Positions 25,881 through 39,010 of a stretch of 64,000 bases of DNA are shown in pieces (the stretch's first letter is position 1; each line of letters opens with the position of its first letter). A program made the position numbers and the translations under genes. Location of the stretch: assembly GCA_008711295.1 (NCBI GenBank), contig VUYV01000120.1:1191468-1255467 (forward strand), in the 5' to 3' direction. The notes under the pieces are model-generated. The model saw nothing but the letters and a program-made list of their open reading frames with translations, ran no database searches and was not told the DNA's origin. The stretch comes from Anarhynchus alexandrinus (Eukaryota; Chordata; Aves; Charadriiformes; Charadriidae).

Positions 25881-28800
25881 CTGCAGATAAGGGGAGAGAA
25901 AGAAGAAGAAAATTAACAAGTTAAAATTGCTTTGGCTGTTTAAAGTCAGCCAGCATAATGGATGCATCAATGTATTTTGCGTTGTGTACTTTAAGGTGAC
26001 TTTTTTATTATAGTGGAGTGTCTCATCTCCCCAGCATTAGGTTAACGCTGGGTACGTCTCTTGCTGTTGCTGATATATGCTGGCACAAACATGCTGGCCT
26101 CTCAAAAAGATATACCAGAATTGAGGTGAATTAGCAGCAGAACAGGATATTTTTTTTCCCCTTTAGGATACCAATCCCAATTCAACCTCTGCAGGTAAAT
26201 GCAATGATGTGGGAAGTAGTGTAAAATTGTATTGTATGATCTTGAAAATATTCCCAAACTCCCAAAGCACAAAAAGCAGAGTACAGTGGGCCACTATAAC
26301 CACACAACTGTTACTACCTAGGTTATTGTAATTCTGTGTATTCCTATAAAGTGTGATTATAACCTATATAAATATTTGCTTTAAATTACAGGTAGCCTTG
26401 ATCATTAAAAGAGAATAGTTGCATTTCCTACTTTACTTTTGAATGGCTTCAGGAGCTTTCTCCATTAAAAATCTAGGTGACTAATGAGAACCCACCGATA
26501 CATGCCAAGAAGACAACTTCCTGTGTTAGAAACCAGTGGACCAAAGCTTATTTCATGCAGTCCAAACCTCTTAGCATCGGCCAGGATAGCACACCCGCTT
26601 TTCTGCATGGGTCATTTCTTTTCTTTCTTCAGACATCAGCAACCCACCAGCAACATACAGAGAGTATTTGATCCTACTGCACTTAGTCCCACATGAAGTT
26701 ATCATCAGGATACAGCTGATATGGCTCTGGCATTGGCAGGAAAACTTGGTGATATTGCTTATTGAGTGTTATAAGTCACTGTCAAGGGTGACTCCACATA
26801 GTAGATAACACAGCAATGTGCATGGACACGGAGATCACCACAAACCTGGTGGATCATTTCCCATTGGGAAACTGCCCAGAAGGAGCCAGAATGCTGGAAA
26901 CTCTTTCCAAGTCCTGCAGTGCTCTGTATTGCACAGATCAATGCACAGGATTTCTGTACTTCATCATGCGAGAGCTCTGGAAATGAGGCAGGAGTTGGCT
27001 GGTTTGTCCTCATGGATAGATATCCAACAGCTGTTTTTTTCTTCTACTGGGGTTGAGTAGGCAGAGGGGATGCCAGCCTTGCTACAAAGCATCTCCTTTT
27101 GTGCTCTTATCTGAAGTTCATGATGTGGCGTTAGCAAAGCAACCAGTAATATCTCTGTAATACTAACTCAAAACTGGACTTCAGCAGGGCATAAATTCGG
27201 TTTACAGCCAAAGGGGAGTTTCACCCTAGAAGTATCAACTATGTGTAAATGTATTACAAACAGTTAAATCCAGACTGCCCCCTTCCTAGGATGTCTCCCT
27301 ATCCAAAACAGGCTTTATTTCATGCTTGAAGTGTAACGGCTACAAACCAGTTCTGAATTACTAAAATGCAAATAAACTCAAACCTGTTCTGTTCCACCTG
27401 GCCAGTGCAAATCCATTTGTCATCTGTAATCAATTCTAAATGCATAATACTCAGAGCAGTCGTTGATTCTCCCTGTTTCGTTGTGAAGGTGTGAGGAATT
27501 AAACTCATCATCCTTTTATCACTGTTGTTTAAGGCAAATTGAGATAAGGACTGCAGGGAAAAATATTTCAGCTCCAGTTAAGTCATCCTAATAAAGATGA
27601 AATCACAGAGCCAGGAGGCCTATCTAATTGTTATTTTTTAACTGTATTTGTAAGATAACATGGCTGCAGAGGAGGAAAGTGCTGGTAGTGGAGGTCGTGG
27701 TTTTCAGGCTGTGACTTGCTGTCATTATTTTAAAACACACTTGTAATTTGCACAAAGGAAGACAATGCACCAGTTTGATGTCCACTTTTTCTCCTGCATG
27801 GCGCCAGCAGCTCTCCACCTTCCTATATTCCACGTCACTGAAGTTCGAGGTGCGCAGTATCACACAGGCCGGGGTTATCAGTCCTACAGATGGTTAGGAA
27901 AGAAACGCCTGTGCCCTATTGTCCTCCACTGCAGTGACAAAGCTTGGCCCTTGGAAAAAACAATAAGCAAAGAGCCCACTCTTGCGTGATACAGATTCCT
28001 TGCTGATACCCGAGTTCTTTGTCATGTTCATGGCAATATGGCTTAACTACTGTTGGAGACGAAGAATCTTTCTCTGGATTATGTGAAAAGGGGAATTTCA
28101 GGGGACACTGGTTTCCTGTGCTTTGCAACAAGAGGGAGCAGTAAGCTGGCTGGGATCACTTGGGGAAATGTGGCCTAATCAACTCATTGCCATTGCATGA
28201 ATTAACCGTCAGCCAGGCAACAAGATCACTAAACGCATGCAAACAAGCAAGATACCAACTGGATACTCAAAGCACCTCCCAGCCTCTTTAGCAGACTCAG
28301 AGAAATTAAGGTCAGCAGGGAACATCAGACAATTTCTGGAAAACCTTGTTGGCTCCCTCTGCCAAAGACCTCAGCCTAATGTAAGAAATCTTTCAAACAC
28401 ATGGCAAGGCTGCCAGCCAGTCTCCAAGGCCCCTCTTGCATCCCTTTAGGGCTTGAAAGCCTAGGGTTTGTTGAGTGGTGGATGTCTGTCCATCAGAAAG
28501 GGATATGAGGCTTCCAGATTCTCTGTAGGGACAGCACTGCTGCTCAACTGTTAGCTTCAGAACTTCCTTCTCATATCCCCACTGAAGAGAAGTTCAGGCT
28601 GGCAAGATGCTGGCAGGGCAGGTTGTTGTGGAGAAATCTTTGATTCTCCATGGAGTCCAGGTGTTTGATTGCTTCTTCTGTGGATACTGATTTGGCTCAT
28701 GGTAATCATTTTGGAGTTCGTCTGGAAGCTTTTTACATGGAGAGTGTATTTTGGTCAGCAGATCCCGGGAAGTGTTTCAAGATGCACTCCAGCATGCAGG

Positions 28801-31800
28801 AGTGTAGCTTCAACAGTTTGTCTTCAGGGAAAATCCTAAGCTCCGGCTTGTGAAGACAAAGAGCCTCAAGTGATGCATAGGAGACTAAAGAAGGCCACTT
28901 TCACAGTGATATATGTGTTTAAGCTCCACTTCTCATAGAGTGAGTAGATTTCCCCACTTTACCATGACTGGGATTTCCATCTCTCAGTCTGTTGTGTAAA
29001 CTCATGTCTTCCAAAACACGGCCACTTATTTCTTTACTCCACACTTTGAAACATAAGTCTTAGATGGCTAAAGCAGGCATACATGCCTTACTACTGTGTG
29101 ACTGTCGCAAACTGTTCCCTTTTGGTATATGCAAATTCCTAGGCTCCTTGAATTCTCGCCCTACATTTCCCCTTCCCTCCCCAAAATACTTGGCTTCTTT
29201 GCACCCCAAAGCACCACATTTCATTACATTTAGACATCATTGTGCTTTTGTCAGCACATGCAATCCCAGATAAATGAATATTTCCCCCAGAACTGTACAA
29301 GGCAAAGACTAGTCAAAGACTCAGACAGAAGATTTTTTCTCTACAGTACATTGGTGGCCTGTGCAGTCAACCCATGGTAATTACAGTCATAAACCTGGCA
29401 CTTTGCCACGTCTCCTCTCTGAAACCAACCTTACCTACTACATAGTCTCCAAAGCCAATGGTGCTGAGGGTGATAAATGCAAAGTAAATTCCTTCACTGT
29501 AGGACCAGCCCTCTGTTATCTGGAAGAAAACTGATGGCAAGCACAGAAAAACTAGGATCCCCGTTGCCAGGAAGAACAAAAGGGTCAGAAATTTTATCTT
29601 CTTCTGAAAAAGAAACAAATTCAATTATAATAATGATTTGACACACTAACAGGCCATACATAATGATGGCAATTCAAAATGGGTGGCTATCTAGGAATAG
29701 CTACTCAGACCACAGGAACTGAAGGATTTGTATTAAGTGCTCTTCCTCTGAAATTGCCCTAGCCTTGCTCTGAAGCAGGGGGAAGCTATGTATTATGGGT
29801 GTTGCATGTCCACAGTAGCCCTGGGAGATGTAGTCTTTTATCTGATTGTATCAACCTTCAATGACCATGAGTATAGGAGGAATTCCTATGCAATGACTTT
29901 TACTGGAGTCAGACTATTTCCACTTTTCACCAGACCACTTTTAATTTTTAGGTATTCAGGTATGGCACCTAAAAAACATTCAAATTTGCCTGGGAAAATA
30001 GACTTTTTAAGAAAATATTTACACCATTTCTGACAGCACTATCTTCAAGAGTTTTGATTGTTGACTTAATTTCTCATTGCATTGGTGCCATAACTTGGCT
30101 CCAGTGGATACCTCATTACAAGAAGACCTTTAACAAATGATCTGATGAAGAAGTGCCTGGACAGTGACTCTTGAACCATCCTACTTCCCAGCAGTTGTGA
30201 AGAAGCCTTGACTGGAGAAAAAGACTCGTTATAAACTAAGATTTATCAGCCAGATGCACATATAGTTTATGTATAGAATTTTATAAGTCCAGATTGTCTG
30301 GAAATTAATGGTAACTGTTGGATAATTTTTCATGCCTTCATGCATTATGCATGTTCTTGAGTCTATATCTGATCAAGCCTTATGCTCTATTTGAGTTTGG
30401 CAGACACGGGGAGAAATTTAGCAATTTGAACAGGGTTCTCTGTAGCATTCATACCTTGTCCTGATAAAGAATTACAGTAGGAGACACAGAAAAGTTATTC
30501 TGATTTCCACAGTAGTGGTGAGAGGAGGGGAGGAGCTGCAAATAACTTGGGGCATTACCAGGCAAGACACATCCTGTCTCTAGCCCTTTATAGGTGTCTC
30601 CTCATCTTTCAGCAACTGGGCTCAAATGGACAACTTCAGCCTGAATTTCCTTTCTGTCAGTCAAGGGAGGAGAGGGATTAAAGGACTGCATAATGAACAA
30701 GGAGAGGTGATACACTAGTTATTGAGTCAATATCCATTGAAACCCCTACAGCTCACCTACTTTTTACAGCTTTTACAGCTCACCTGCTTTTTGCTGCCTC
30801 AAGATGAGACGCTTAATGATCTCTCTCTTTACTGGCTATAAAGGAAGACAGGTACTTCCCTAGAGTGTTAGCTCCTGAGATAAGTGCCTAGAGAAGTGGG
30901 ATGATGCGCCCACTCTCTCCATTGATGGCTGAAGGGGACTGGATGTCTGCCATTTAGAGCGGTAGACAAAATGCATCCGTTTCTCTGAATATCTCCTCTA
31001 TGGTTGCCTTGTCTGTTTAGCTCTGCAAGTGAAGAATGTCTCTTTCCCTCTCCTAACACAGCATTAGAACAAATATAAGAGAGCATAATGCCAGCATATA
31101 TCTTGAGAAAAAAGCTAGAAATGAGCATATAAATGTGCCTGAGTAAGTAAAACCAAGTACCTTTCTCATTCCTTTCTCGTGCAGGAATTTCCCCAGCTTT
31201 TTACACAGCAGTGAGAGCATCTTACCGACACGGTGCAGAAAAACAATATTCAGAGGGATCCCAAACAGAGCAAAAAAGACACAGAAGATCTGGCCCCCAG
31301 CAGTTTTAGGACGTAGCGTGCCATAGCCTATGGAAAAAGATGGTTCAGAGGAGATATTCTGGAGATCTGGAGCAGTCCACAGTCACATTCACACCTACAC
31401 CAACCTGGCCTGCCTTTGACCCCCAAAGATGTGGCTAGCACTTCTCAGTCCACATGCACTCTTTTTTTTCCCTGAAAAAGGCAGTAAGCAGATTAAGTGA
31501 TTCACCCTGCATGTTTTGAGGGATGCGGAGAGCACTGTGTGCTCCCAGCCCAGCCTTAGTGGGAATGAAAGCACAATCTAAAAGCAGTTATGGAAAACAT
31601 CCTCTGTCCTGTGACAAATTCATGGAAAGACAGAAACCAGAAGTCTGGGGACCTGGAAGACATCAAGGCTGGAGTCCCAGACTGTTTGCCATGTCAGAAT
31701 CACATATAGCCATCTCTAGCTTCTTGTTGATCTGCCTGTGTGTTAGTGAGCTCCCAGGCTAAATGCCAGTAAGTTGGTATGTCCAGATACTGGCTCCAGT

Positions 31801-34800
31801 CCTGGAAGCAGTGCAGTATGCAGTAGAATAGACGATGCTAATTAGTCCAGATGTTACTGGTGGCTGATTTATTTATGCCAGAGATATTTGTCTTTAAGTC
31901 CTACTAAAAGAGGATTTATCTAAGTAGTGGAACAACGGCTGCAGAACTCCAAATGTGTCCTTTAATGGACTGGAGATTTTGTTCCTCTTAGACCCCATGA
32001 GGTACATCCCTAAGTGCAAGAGTCCTGTATTTTGTGTATGTCCTTACTCTATCAGTGACCCTGAGAAAAGGCACTTTCCCAAGCACAGTTCATTTCAAGG
32101 CATCCATTACTTGGAAAATGCAATGTTTTCTTTGGGGGAAAAGACAAACAAAACAACTGAGTGATTTATTGGCTACTAGGTCCCCAAATGCTTGAACTGT
32201 CTTGTGCTCCCTGTTGCAGAAATATTCCATTTTCATTACAAAACCTGATGAAGATGAGTGGAAGTACCTGATGTACCTTCACAACAGACCTCTGTGGCAA
32301 AGGTGCAGAGAAACAGGCGAAGTTGCACTTTTCCTGGGACAGCCTGTCTGCCTCACTAGGGAAACAAATTTGATGGGAAGCGACTGATTTGTTTGGCAGA
32401 GAAGTGCTGTAATGAAAAAGCACAATAATACAGGTGGTGGCAAGGAATGGATGGGCCGGTAGCAGGGTGCTGACAAACTTGGGAAGTTTTATTGATATGC
32501 AAATGTTGTAACCATGGAACATTTGTCATTGATGTGATGGGTCAGAAGCCTTTCTTCTGCAGCAGAAGGTCTCCACATGGGTTCATGCAACACCTACACA
32601 CCTGACATGATGCTGGGACACCACTGGGGCCCTTGTGACATGTCACACTCACAGACAAGTGGAGCAGCTGTGCCGAGGGTGTAGTGGGAGTGAGGCCTCA
32701 GCTTCACTCTGCAAAAACATAGATTTGACTTTCACTGCATAAGAGTGTGAAGCAGGAGCTAACAGTGCGGATTTTATGCTTAAATTTGGCAGGCTTTCAC
32801 TTTTTGGGATGCATCTTTGAGAGAAAGGGAGAGGTAGGCAGTGGCAGGCAACCCGTGAAAAGGTCAGAACAGCTTGAAGCAGGAGTGTAAAAGTCTCGGT
32901 GTTTACCTTGCCCCCTTCCCATTTTTTCTTCCTGGCATACTACTAATTCAATATGTGCACTAACAGCTTAACACAGGTTATTGAGACAGTGTCCATGCCC
33001 CAGCAGAGTTCAGTTCTTTCCTAACATTCCTTTATGCTTTACAGCACTCTCTATTTGATGCTAGAATAAAGACCAAAAAAGTGAAGTTTATTTCCCACCC
33101 ACAACTGGCAGCAGAGGGAACATTTTAACAGATTGCTGAAGAAGATGAAACAAGTGGGAAATAATATGAAAGGCCACTGGTATTTCACAAGCTAAAATAA
33201 TGCACAAAGAGCTGTGCAGTGGTGAGGCCTCAGGACCAAGTCTGTTGCTGCTTACCATCCATGACAATGAAGGACTGGAGTTTTTGTGCTTGAAAGTATT
33301 ATCCATTCAGGTTCTAATAACAGACATAATAAGCATCGTGCACACACAAACACACATACATGGAAAGCATTAGACCTACCTATTGTGGAGACAACCGTGC
33401 CTGCAAAGAAGAAGGAGTTACTGAAATCCCAGTTGCTGTCTTCAATCTGTGATTCGTTTCCAACAGGGTATACTCCGTTCTGAATGGCTTCAGTCAGGTT
33501 CTGGGAGAGAAAGCAAAATTTGGTATCAACATGGCTGCTTTTCTCAAGTGCTTGCTGCAAGGCTACTACAGATTTAGAGAACTACTGCTCTTTTCCTGTG
33601 AATACTACTCACTTGTCCTCAGCAATACTCTGACATTATTCATACCTTTACCTCTAAGGCTGGGTAGCAGCCAGCTGGTGGTTTCAAGTGCTAGTCTTTT
33701 GCCCTGTTTATACTGACTACTCTAGTGGATGTCAGGAGAACTTGTTTCTTTCAGCATGATGAAGGACCTCAATTCTTTTAGTCTAAGTACTTTGAAAAAA
33801 TGATCCTATAGATGACAGGACGTGGCAGAGAAAGCCTGTTGGCTTAAGTGATGCAGTGGCTGGTTGCTGGTTTTGAGTTTGCCCTTGAGATGGCAATGGT
33901 GGATCCAGGATCTAAGCACTCACCTGTATGCAAGTGTACTGAGCAGTGACTCTGATCCCTCCCAGGAGGGCATCAGTGGTTATAGCAGGGTACACATGAC
34001 ATAAGCAGAGAATTTCATTTTAAGGCTGTATTCTGATAAGTGTCACAGATTTAAATTCAGAGAAAGCCCATTGATTTGCAAAGTTTTACTCTTGGTGCAA
34101 CCACAATCAGTATTCAGCCTGACATGTATATACACTCTTCTCCAAACTGCATGCATGAACACACATGCACATATTTACAATGTGACCTTTGAGATGAATT
34201 TAGATGAACATCTACCAGAGATGGTTTGGTTTGAGTTGAGACTGCCCTGCCACAGGGGGTCTGACTAGATGTTTCTCCCAAACCCCTCCAGCCCTATCAT
34301 CAATCATGTTATGCATTTTCAGACTCTTCCCTTCTTTCTTGGTTTTAATTCTAAGGGCTGTTAATTTTTTTTAAGTTAAAATAATAATAATTAAAAAAAC
34401 CCCAAACAATATCCAGCTGTCCCTCCCTTTAGCAAACAGAGAACATTGGATGGGAAATCTGGAAAGGCAGGCTGGCTTCTGCAGAAACAGCCTAGATAAA
34501 ATCCAGGGTTGAGCCCTGCCAGAGGCAAGACACAAGCTGCAATAAAATGCATCAGNCCTTGCACGAAGATTTCATTGTCTTGAAAAGTTCCCCTATTTTT
34601 GTCCTCTCTTACTTGCAAAAAAAAATCCAAATCCAAGGTGAAGAGGGTGCATGCATATGTGAACTGGGGGCTGGATCGCTGGTTGTGTTATTAGAAATAC
34701 CAGCTTTCCCCTCCTTTCATTATCCTGCAAACTGGCCCATTAAGAGCTCCATTAGTTTCCCATGCGGAAATGTTTACAGCAAGGCTATTTGCACTCCCCA

Positions 34801-35636
34801 TTTTCTTCTGCATTGTAGCAGATAGAGCTAGGAAATACCAAAGATGAAGAGACAACCGTATTCATTCTCAGCTTCCTGTGCCGTGACCAGAAACCCCTTT
34901 CCCTTGGCCAGGCTACCTGTTTCAGTTCTGCAGCATCTTCAAAAAGTAAACCCTGACTATGCTACCTGCCTTGTAGTGATTTGGGCTGCTTTTTTTTTTC
35001 TCACCCAACAGATTATTTCAGACCTTGCTGTATTGTTCCATTCTGCTGTGGCACTGTTGTAAGTGGCAACTACACCCATTCGTTTCAGATAGACTCATTT
35101 TTCCTGCCATGCCACCCATTGTAGATGAGCACAGCCTCACCGAAAGCCGAATGAACAGGAGGCAAAACCCTGAAGATTCGGGACATCGCGGGATGGGGGA
35201 TGTTAATAGCTAACACACAAAGTTCTGTCACAAGAACAAAGTTCTGTACACAAGCTGTATTTGCCAGCAGTGTGACCCATGTGCTCAGACTGGAGAATAG
35301 GCTAGGAGGTTGCTAAAATCATCCAAATGACCACATCAGTAGGAATGCAGTGGAAGGTATCGGTGTAGCAAGGCTGAGTAGGAAACAACATCTGATGGGG
35401 AAAAAAGAGGGAGAAAGGGCTTCTGCAGGGCTGGCACTTACCTTCATAAACTGCTCCATCTCTGCCACCGTGAGGTGGGTGAAGTTCTGCAGAAAAGCCT
35501 CCTTCATCTGGGCAGCTGCCATTTTCTCCTGCTTCTCAGCGGTCCTCTCCAGCACCTGGAACACGGCAGCACCCACGAGCAGGTAGACAAAGTAGCCGGC
35601 CACCAGCAAGCCTGTCTGCAGCTTGCTACTGCACAT
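25522..35636 (-). CDS. KCNK16: TALK-type two-pore-domain potassium channel, complete 5-exon gene
   Basis: This is a pH-sensitive background K+ channel of the plasma membrane. Coding exons run 35442-35636, 33380-33500, 31161-31327, 29435-29603 and 25522-25880; every junction is GT/AG, phases agree, and the total is 1,011 bases (336 residues plus stop), near the family length of about 310-335. Seen in the product: TM1 about residues 8-28; extracellular cap with N-glycosylation sequons at 51, 66 and 80; first filter TIGYG at 104-108; TM2 with GIPLN at 128-132; TM3 about 166-186; second filter TIGFGD at 209-214; TM4 about 231-251; hydrophilic tail of about 85 residues. Arg230, just before TM4, sits where TASK-2/TALK channels carry their basic extracellular pH sensor. 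The NWDF..SFFFAGTVV stretch and MEQF in exon 1 favour KCNK16 over KCNK17, although the end of TM4 is somewhat KCNK17-like. Introns hold little beyond one old CR1 piece. No promoter motif was recognised. Confidence 0.85.
29435..29603 (-). CDS. KCNK16: KCNK16 exon 4 (TM3 and second filter)
   Basis: Begins after TTTTTCAG and ends before GTAAGG in phase 1. It codes TM3, the EGWSYSEG entry to pore helix 2 and the second selectivity filter TIGFGDYVVG, the strongest single family signature in the window. Confidence 0.92.
31161..31327 (-). CDS. KCNK16: KCNK16 exon 3 (first filter to TM2 and cytosolic loop)
   Basis: Begins after CCATAG with GCTATGGC, completing the first GYG filter, and ends in phase 0 before GTACTT. 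It codes TM2 (GIPLN motif) and a basic cytosolic loop joining TM2 and TM3. Confidence 0.88.
33380..33500 (-). CDS. KCNK16: KCNK16 exon 2 (cap and first pore helix)
   Basis: Begins after a pyrimidine-rich CCCAG acceptor and ends before GTAGGT, splitting the first glycine codon of the first filter (phase 1). That split position is typical of KCNK genes. It contains sequons at residues 66 and 80 and pore helix 1. Confidence 0.88.
34196..34305 (+). repeat. Old CR1 3' fragment in KCNK16 intron 1
   Basis: GATGAACATCTACCAGAG, then GGGGGTCTGACTAGATG and CCTCCAGCCCTATCATC follow the order of the 3' end of an old CR1 subfamily. It is diverged and lacks the terminal octamer repeats. Confidence 0.5.
35442..35636 (-). 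CDS. KCNK16: KCNK16 exon 1 (start codon, TM1, cap helix)
   Basis: Codes residues 1-65, starting at the ATG at 35,634-35,636 and ending in phase 0 before GTAAGT. It carries TM1 and the start of the extracellular cap, including sequon N51-F-T. The upstream in-frame sequence offers no better family-like N-terminus, and the distance from Met to TM1 suits the family. Confidence 0.85.
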
Positions 35637-35838
35637 GGCCTTTGGTGGGACACAGCAAGGGACAGGGAGTGAAAGGTGGCGATTGGTAAAGCCCTCACGC
35701 TACTGGGAAGCCTCCCCCAGGCAGGAAGAGCCCTCCCAGCTCCGGTTTCCTCTGGGATCCTGTGCTGAAAGGGACAGTGAGCTGTCAAATACATTAATGG
35801 TGAAGTTGGGAAAAAAAAACACAAAACAACAAACCCAG

Positions 35839-35860
35839 CCCCCCCCCCCCAAAAAAAAAA
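35839..35860. repeat. C12A10 homopolymer upstream of KCNK16
   Basis: Twelve C followed by ten A, about 200 bases upstream of the KCNK16 start codon. Length is likely variable and error-prone in assembly. Confidence 0.9.
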
Positions 35861-36417
35861 CCAACCAACTTTCCATTCTCTGGGCTGCATGCTGTTTAGG
35901 GATTTCCGCTTGTCTGTGAAACTCTGCCTTGCTGAGTTCTCAGGAAAAGTGGGTCAGGATGTGAGGAGCTGGCAGGTGGCCATCTCCTGATCAAGAGGCT
36001 CTGGGGACAGGTGAGGATAGCCTGCAAAGAGCCCACAGGGGACCTTGCTTGGAAAATATTATTTCCCTCCTCTGCCTCCTGCTAACTCCAAGAACTGGAC
36101 TCCAGGGCAAGGCCCGATAGCCCCAGAAGCCCCTTCTTGCCCGGTGTTCTGGGGCAGCTTCAGGGAAATGCAGCTGGGCTGCTCTCCTGGGCTTCATTTG
36201 TCCACTTGCAGTGCAGGGCAGGGCCGTGCAGCCTTGCACCTCCACAACAGCTCACAGCAAAACCTTGGACATAGAGGCAAATGGCTGCAGATTGTATATG
36301 TGCCAGGCCTGGACAGGTTCTTCTGCCAACATTTCCTATGCAGTGTATACAAGGGAGGACATTACAGTGTCGCTGGCTGCACAATTAGATGGATAAAAAA
36401 ATGATTATGCCATCAGA
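35861..36417. other. Presumed KCNK16 upstream region
   Basis: Unique-looking, moderately GC-rich sequence between KCNK16 exon 1 and the first CR1. I see no TATA box in the expected orientation and no CpG island, so the promoter is not located. Confidence 0.35.
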
Positions 36418-37300
36418 TTCATAGAGTCATAGAATCATAGAATTGTTTAGGTTGGAAAAGACCTTTAAGATCATCAAGTCCAGCCGTTAACCTAACACTG
36501 TCAACTCCACCACTAAACCATATCCCTAAGCACCATGTCTACACATCTTTTAAATAGCTCCAGGCATGGTGACTCAACCACTTTCCTGGGCAGCCTGTGA
36601 AGAAGGTTTTCCTAAGATCCAATCTAAACATCCCCTGGTGCAACTTGAGGCCATTTCCTCTTGTCCTGTCTCTTGATACCTGAGAGAAGAGAGTGACCCT
36701 CGTCTTGCCACAACCTTCTTTCTGGTAGTAGTAGAGAGCGATGAGGTCTCCCCTCAGCCTCCTCTTCTCCAGGCTAAAAAACCCTAGTTCCCCCAGCCGC
36801 TCTTCAGAAGACTTGTTCTCTAGACCCTTCACCAAATTTGTTGCTCTTCTCTGGACACGCTCCAGCACTTCGATGTCTGTCTTGTAGTGAGAGGTACAAT
36901 CACTTTCCTAGTCCTGCTGGCCACACTATTTCAGATACAAGCCAGGATGCTTTTGGCCTTCTTGGCCACCTGGGCACACTGCTGGTTCATATCCAGCTGG
37001 CTGTCGACCAACACCCCCAGGTCCTTTTTCATCAGGCAGCTTTCCAGCCATTCCTCCACAAGCCTGTAGCATTGCATGGGGTTGTTGTTACTCAAGTGCA
37101 GGAGCTGGCACTTGGCCTTGTTGAATCTCATACCATTGGCCTCGGCCCATTGATCCAGCCTGTCCAGATCCCTCTGTACAGCTTTTCTACCCTCAAGCAA
37201 ATCAACACTCCCATCCATCTTGGTGTTGTCTGCAAACTTCCTGGCATGCACTCAACCCCCCTGTCCAGATCACTGATAAAAATATTAAAGATATTCCGAG
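36418..37300 (-). mobile_element. CR1 LINE, 5'-truncated (copy A)
   Basis: The 3' terminus appears on the plus strand as TCATAGAATCATAGAAT at 36,423 onward. ORF2 reverse-transcriptase C-terminal pieces read on the minus strand at 36,539-36,868 and 36,931-37,251 ([16 protein letters not shown] and [15 protein letters not shown]). The copy is broken by frameshifts and lacks about 57 bases near 36,893 relative to copies at 39.3 and 44.6 kb. It lies about 800 bases upstream of KCNK16. Its 5' half is almost identical to the CR1 at 39.6-40.0 kb, its 3' half is not. Confidence 0.9.
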
Positions 37301-37317
37301 GTTAATGGTTAATGGGT

Positions 37318-37808
37318 CGTACTTTGCCTAGTGCAGTGGAGTACCACAGGGGTCTGTCCTGAGGTCTATCCTATTAAACACCTTTATCAGTGACCTAGAA
37401 GAGGTGATGGAATGCACTCCCATCAAGTTTGCAGGTAATGGCAAATTGAGAGGACCAGGTGATGCGCTTGCGGGCAGGGCTGTCATCTTCTAAGACTAAA
37501 GGAATGGGCAACAGGAACTTCATGAAATTCAACAAGGACCAATGCAGAGTCATGCCCCTGGCCAAGCAGAACAGCTTGCCAAGGGTACAGGCTGAGGACT
37601 GACTAACTGAGGATCAGGTCTGGGGAAAAGAATCTGAGGGTCTGAGAGGCTGCGCAATTCCCGTCCTTGGAGATTTTCTAACACCCAGCTGGATAAAACC
37701 CGGAGCAACCTGGTCTGACCTCAGAGTTGATGTTGCTTTGAGCAGGAATTTGGACTAGAAACCTCCTGAGGTCTCTTCCCACCTAAGTTATCCTGTGATC
37801 CTGTGATG
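37318..37808 (+). mobile_element. Older CR1 LINE fragment
   Basis: Reverse-transcriptase-derived sequence (CCACAGGGGTCTGTCCTGAG, then a FISDLEE-like stretch) runs to a diverged 3' end ATCCTGTGATCCTGTGATG at 37,790-37,808. It has more changes than the neighbouring CR1 copies and abuts copy A in the opposite orientation. Confidence 0.75.
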
Positions 37809-38016
37809 TCATGAAAAACTTCATTATAGAGAAATCCCATTGGAATCAGTACACAGATGCTTTGTTTGCTGGGGCCCAGATCCATGCAAAACCCCCATGA
37901 ATTTTAGAGGCATGTCAGCTTGTACATCCTTTAGGATCAAACCTATAGGTTTTGAGGATATTTTCACATTTTTAGGGCTTACCAAGAGGTTGGCACAGAG
38001 TTGTAATCTTACATGA

Positions 38017-38610
38017 TGTACCGGGTCTGGCTAGGATAGAGTTAATTTTCTTCATAGCAACTCATACACTGCTGTGTTTTAGGTTTTTGACCAAAACAGT
38101 ACTGATAACACATGAATATTCTAACTTTTTCTGAACAGTGTTTGCAGAGCATGGTGGCTTTCTCTGTTCCCCACTGTGCCCCCTAGTGAATAGATCGGGA
38201 GGTGCACAATATCTTGGGAGGGGACACAAGCCTGCAGATTATCTGAACTAACCAAAGACATATTCCATATCATATAACATCATGCTCAGCAATAAAAAGG
38301 GAAAGAGGGGGCTTTAGGGGGACTCGCCATCTTTTTCTTGGGAACTGGCTGGGCATTGGTTTACCCATGGGAAGTGGTGAGTGATTACTTTTGCATCACT
38401 TGTTTCATTTTGTTTTCTTCCCTCTCCTTCCACTTATCCTCCACTTACTAAACAATTTCCTTGTTTGTTTGTTTGTCTGTTTTATCTTGACCCACAAGTT
38501 TTTATTCTTGTTTTTATCCATCCTTTCCTCTTCCCCTGTCCCACTGGGGGTGGGGGGAGAAGTGAATGACTGTGTGGTGCTTATCTGCTCACTGAGGTTA
38601 AACCACAACA
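38017..38610 (+). mobile_element. Solo LTR of an avian endogenous retrovirus-like family
   Basis: Starts TGTACCGGGTCTGGCTAGGATAG and ends GGTTAAACCACAACA, matching the terminal motifs of a widespread avian LTR family. No internal retroviral genes flank it, so it is a solo LTR. Flanking bases CATGA (38,012-38,016) and CATGC (38,611-38,615) look like an imperfect 5-base target duplication. A second member lies at 59.4 kb in the same orientation. Confidence 0.7.
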
Positions 38611-38699
38611 CATGCCCTGCCTGTTTGTCTCTCTGTGGCAGGAATAGTGGATGACCCCAAGGGTCTTCATGTCTTAACGAATTCCTAGGGTCTATTTTT

Positions 38700-39010
38700 T
38701 TCTGACATGACCAGATGATGGGTATATAAGAACGCCTGCAGACAGTCACTAATGTTTCTGATTCTGAGTCTGCCTAGATTGGTTCCGTAATCATTCCCTG
38801 GAGCATTTCCCATGAAACTCTTGGCTCCCTTAGGAGAGGACTCCACTCAGTGGCTAAAAATCTCTGTGCCTTTCCAAGAGTTTGATGACTCATTCTCCCC
38901 AAGAATGAATATATCAACAGACCCACTCAAAAGCACATACGCATGGGTCCCGGCTTGGAGCATGACCACGCCCTCCTTTGTCATCGTATTTGTCAGGACT
39001 TCTTAGTTAA
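38700..39010 (+). other. Unidentified repeat-like sequence with TATA motif
   Basis: GGGTATATAAGAACGCC at about 38,720, followed by TCTGAGTCTGCCTAGATTGG, resembles the U3/R layout of an LTR. I cannot identify both ends or a family, so it is only a possible LTR piece. Confidence 0.25.
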
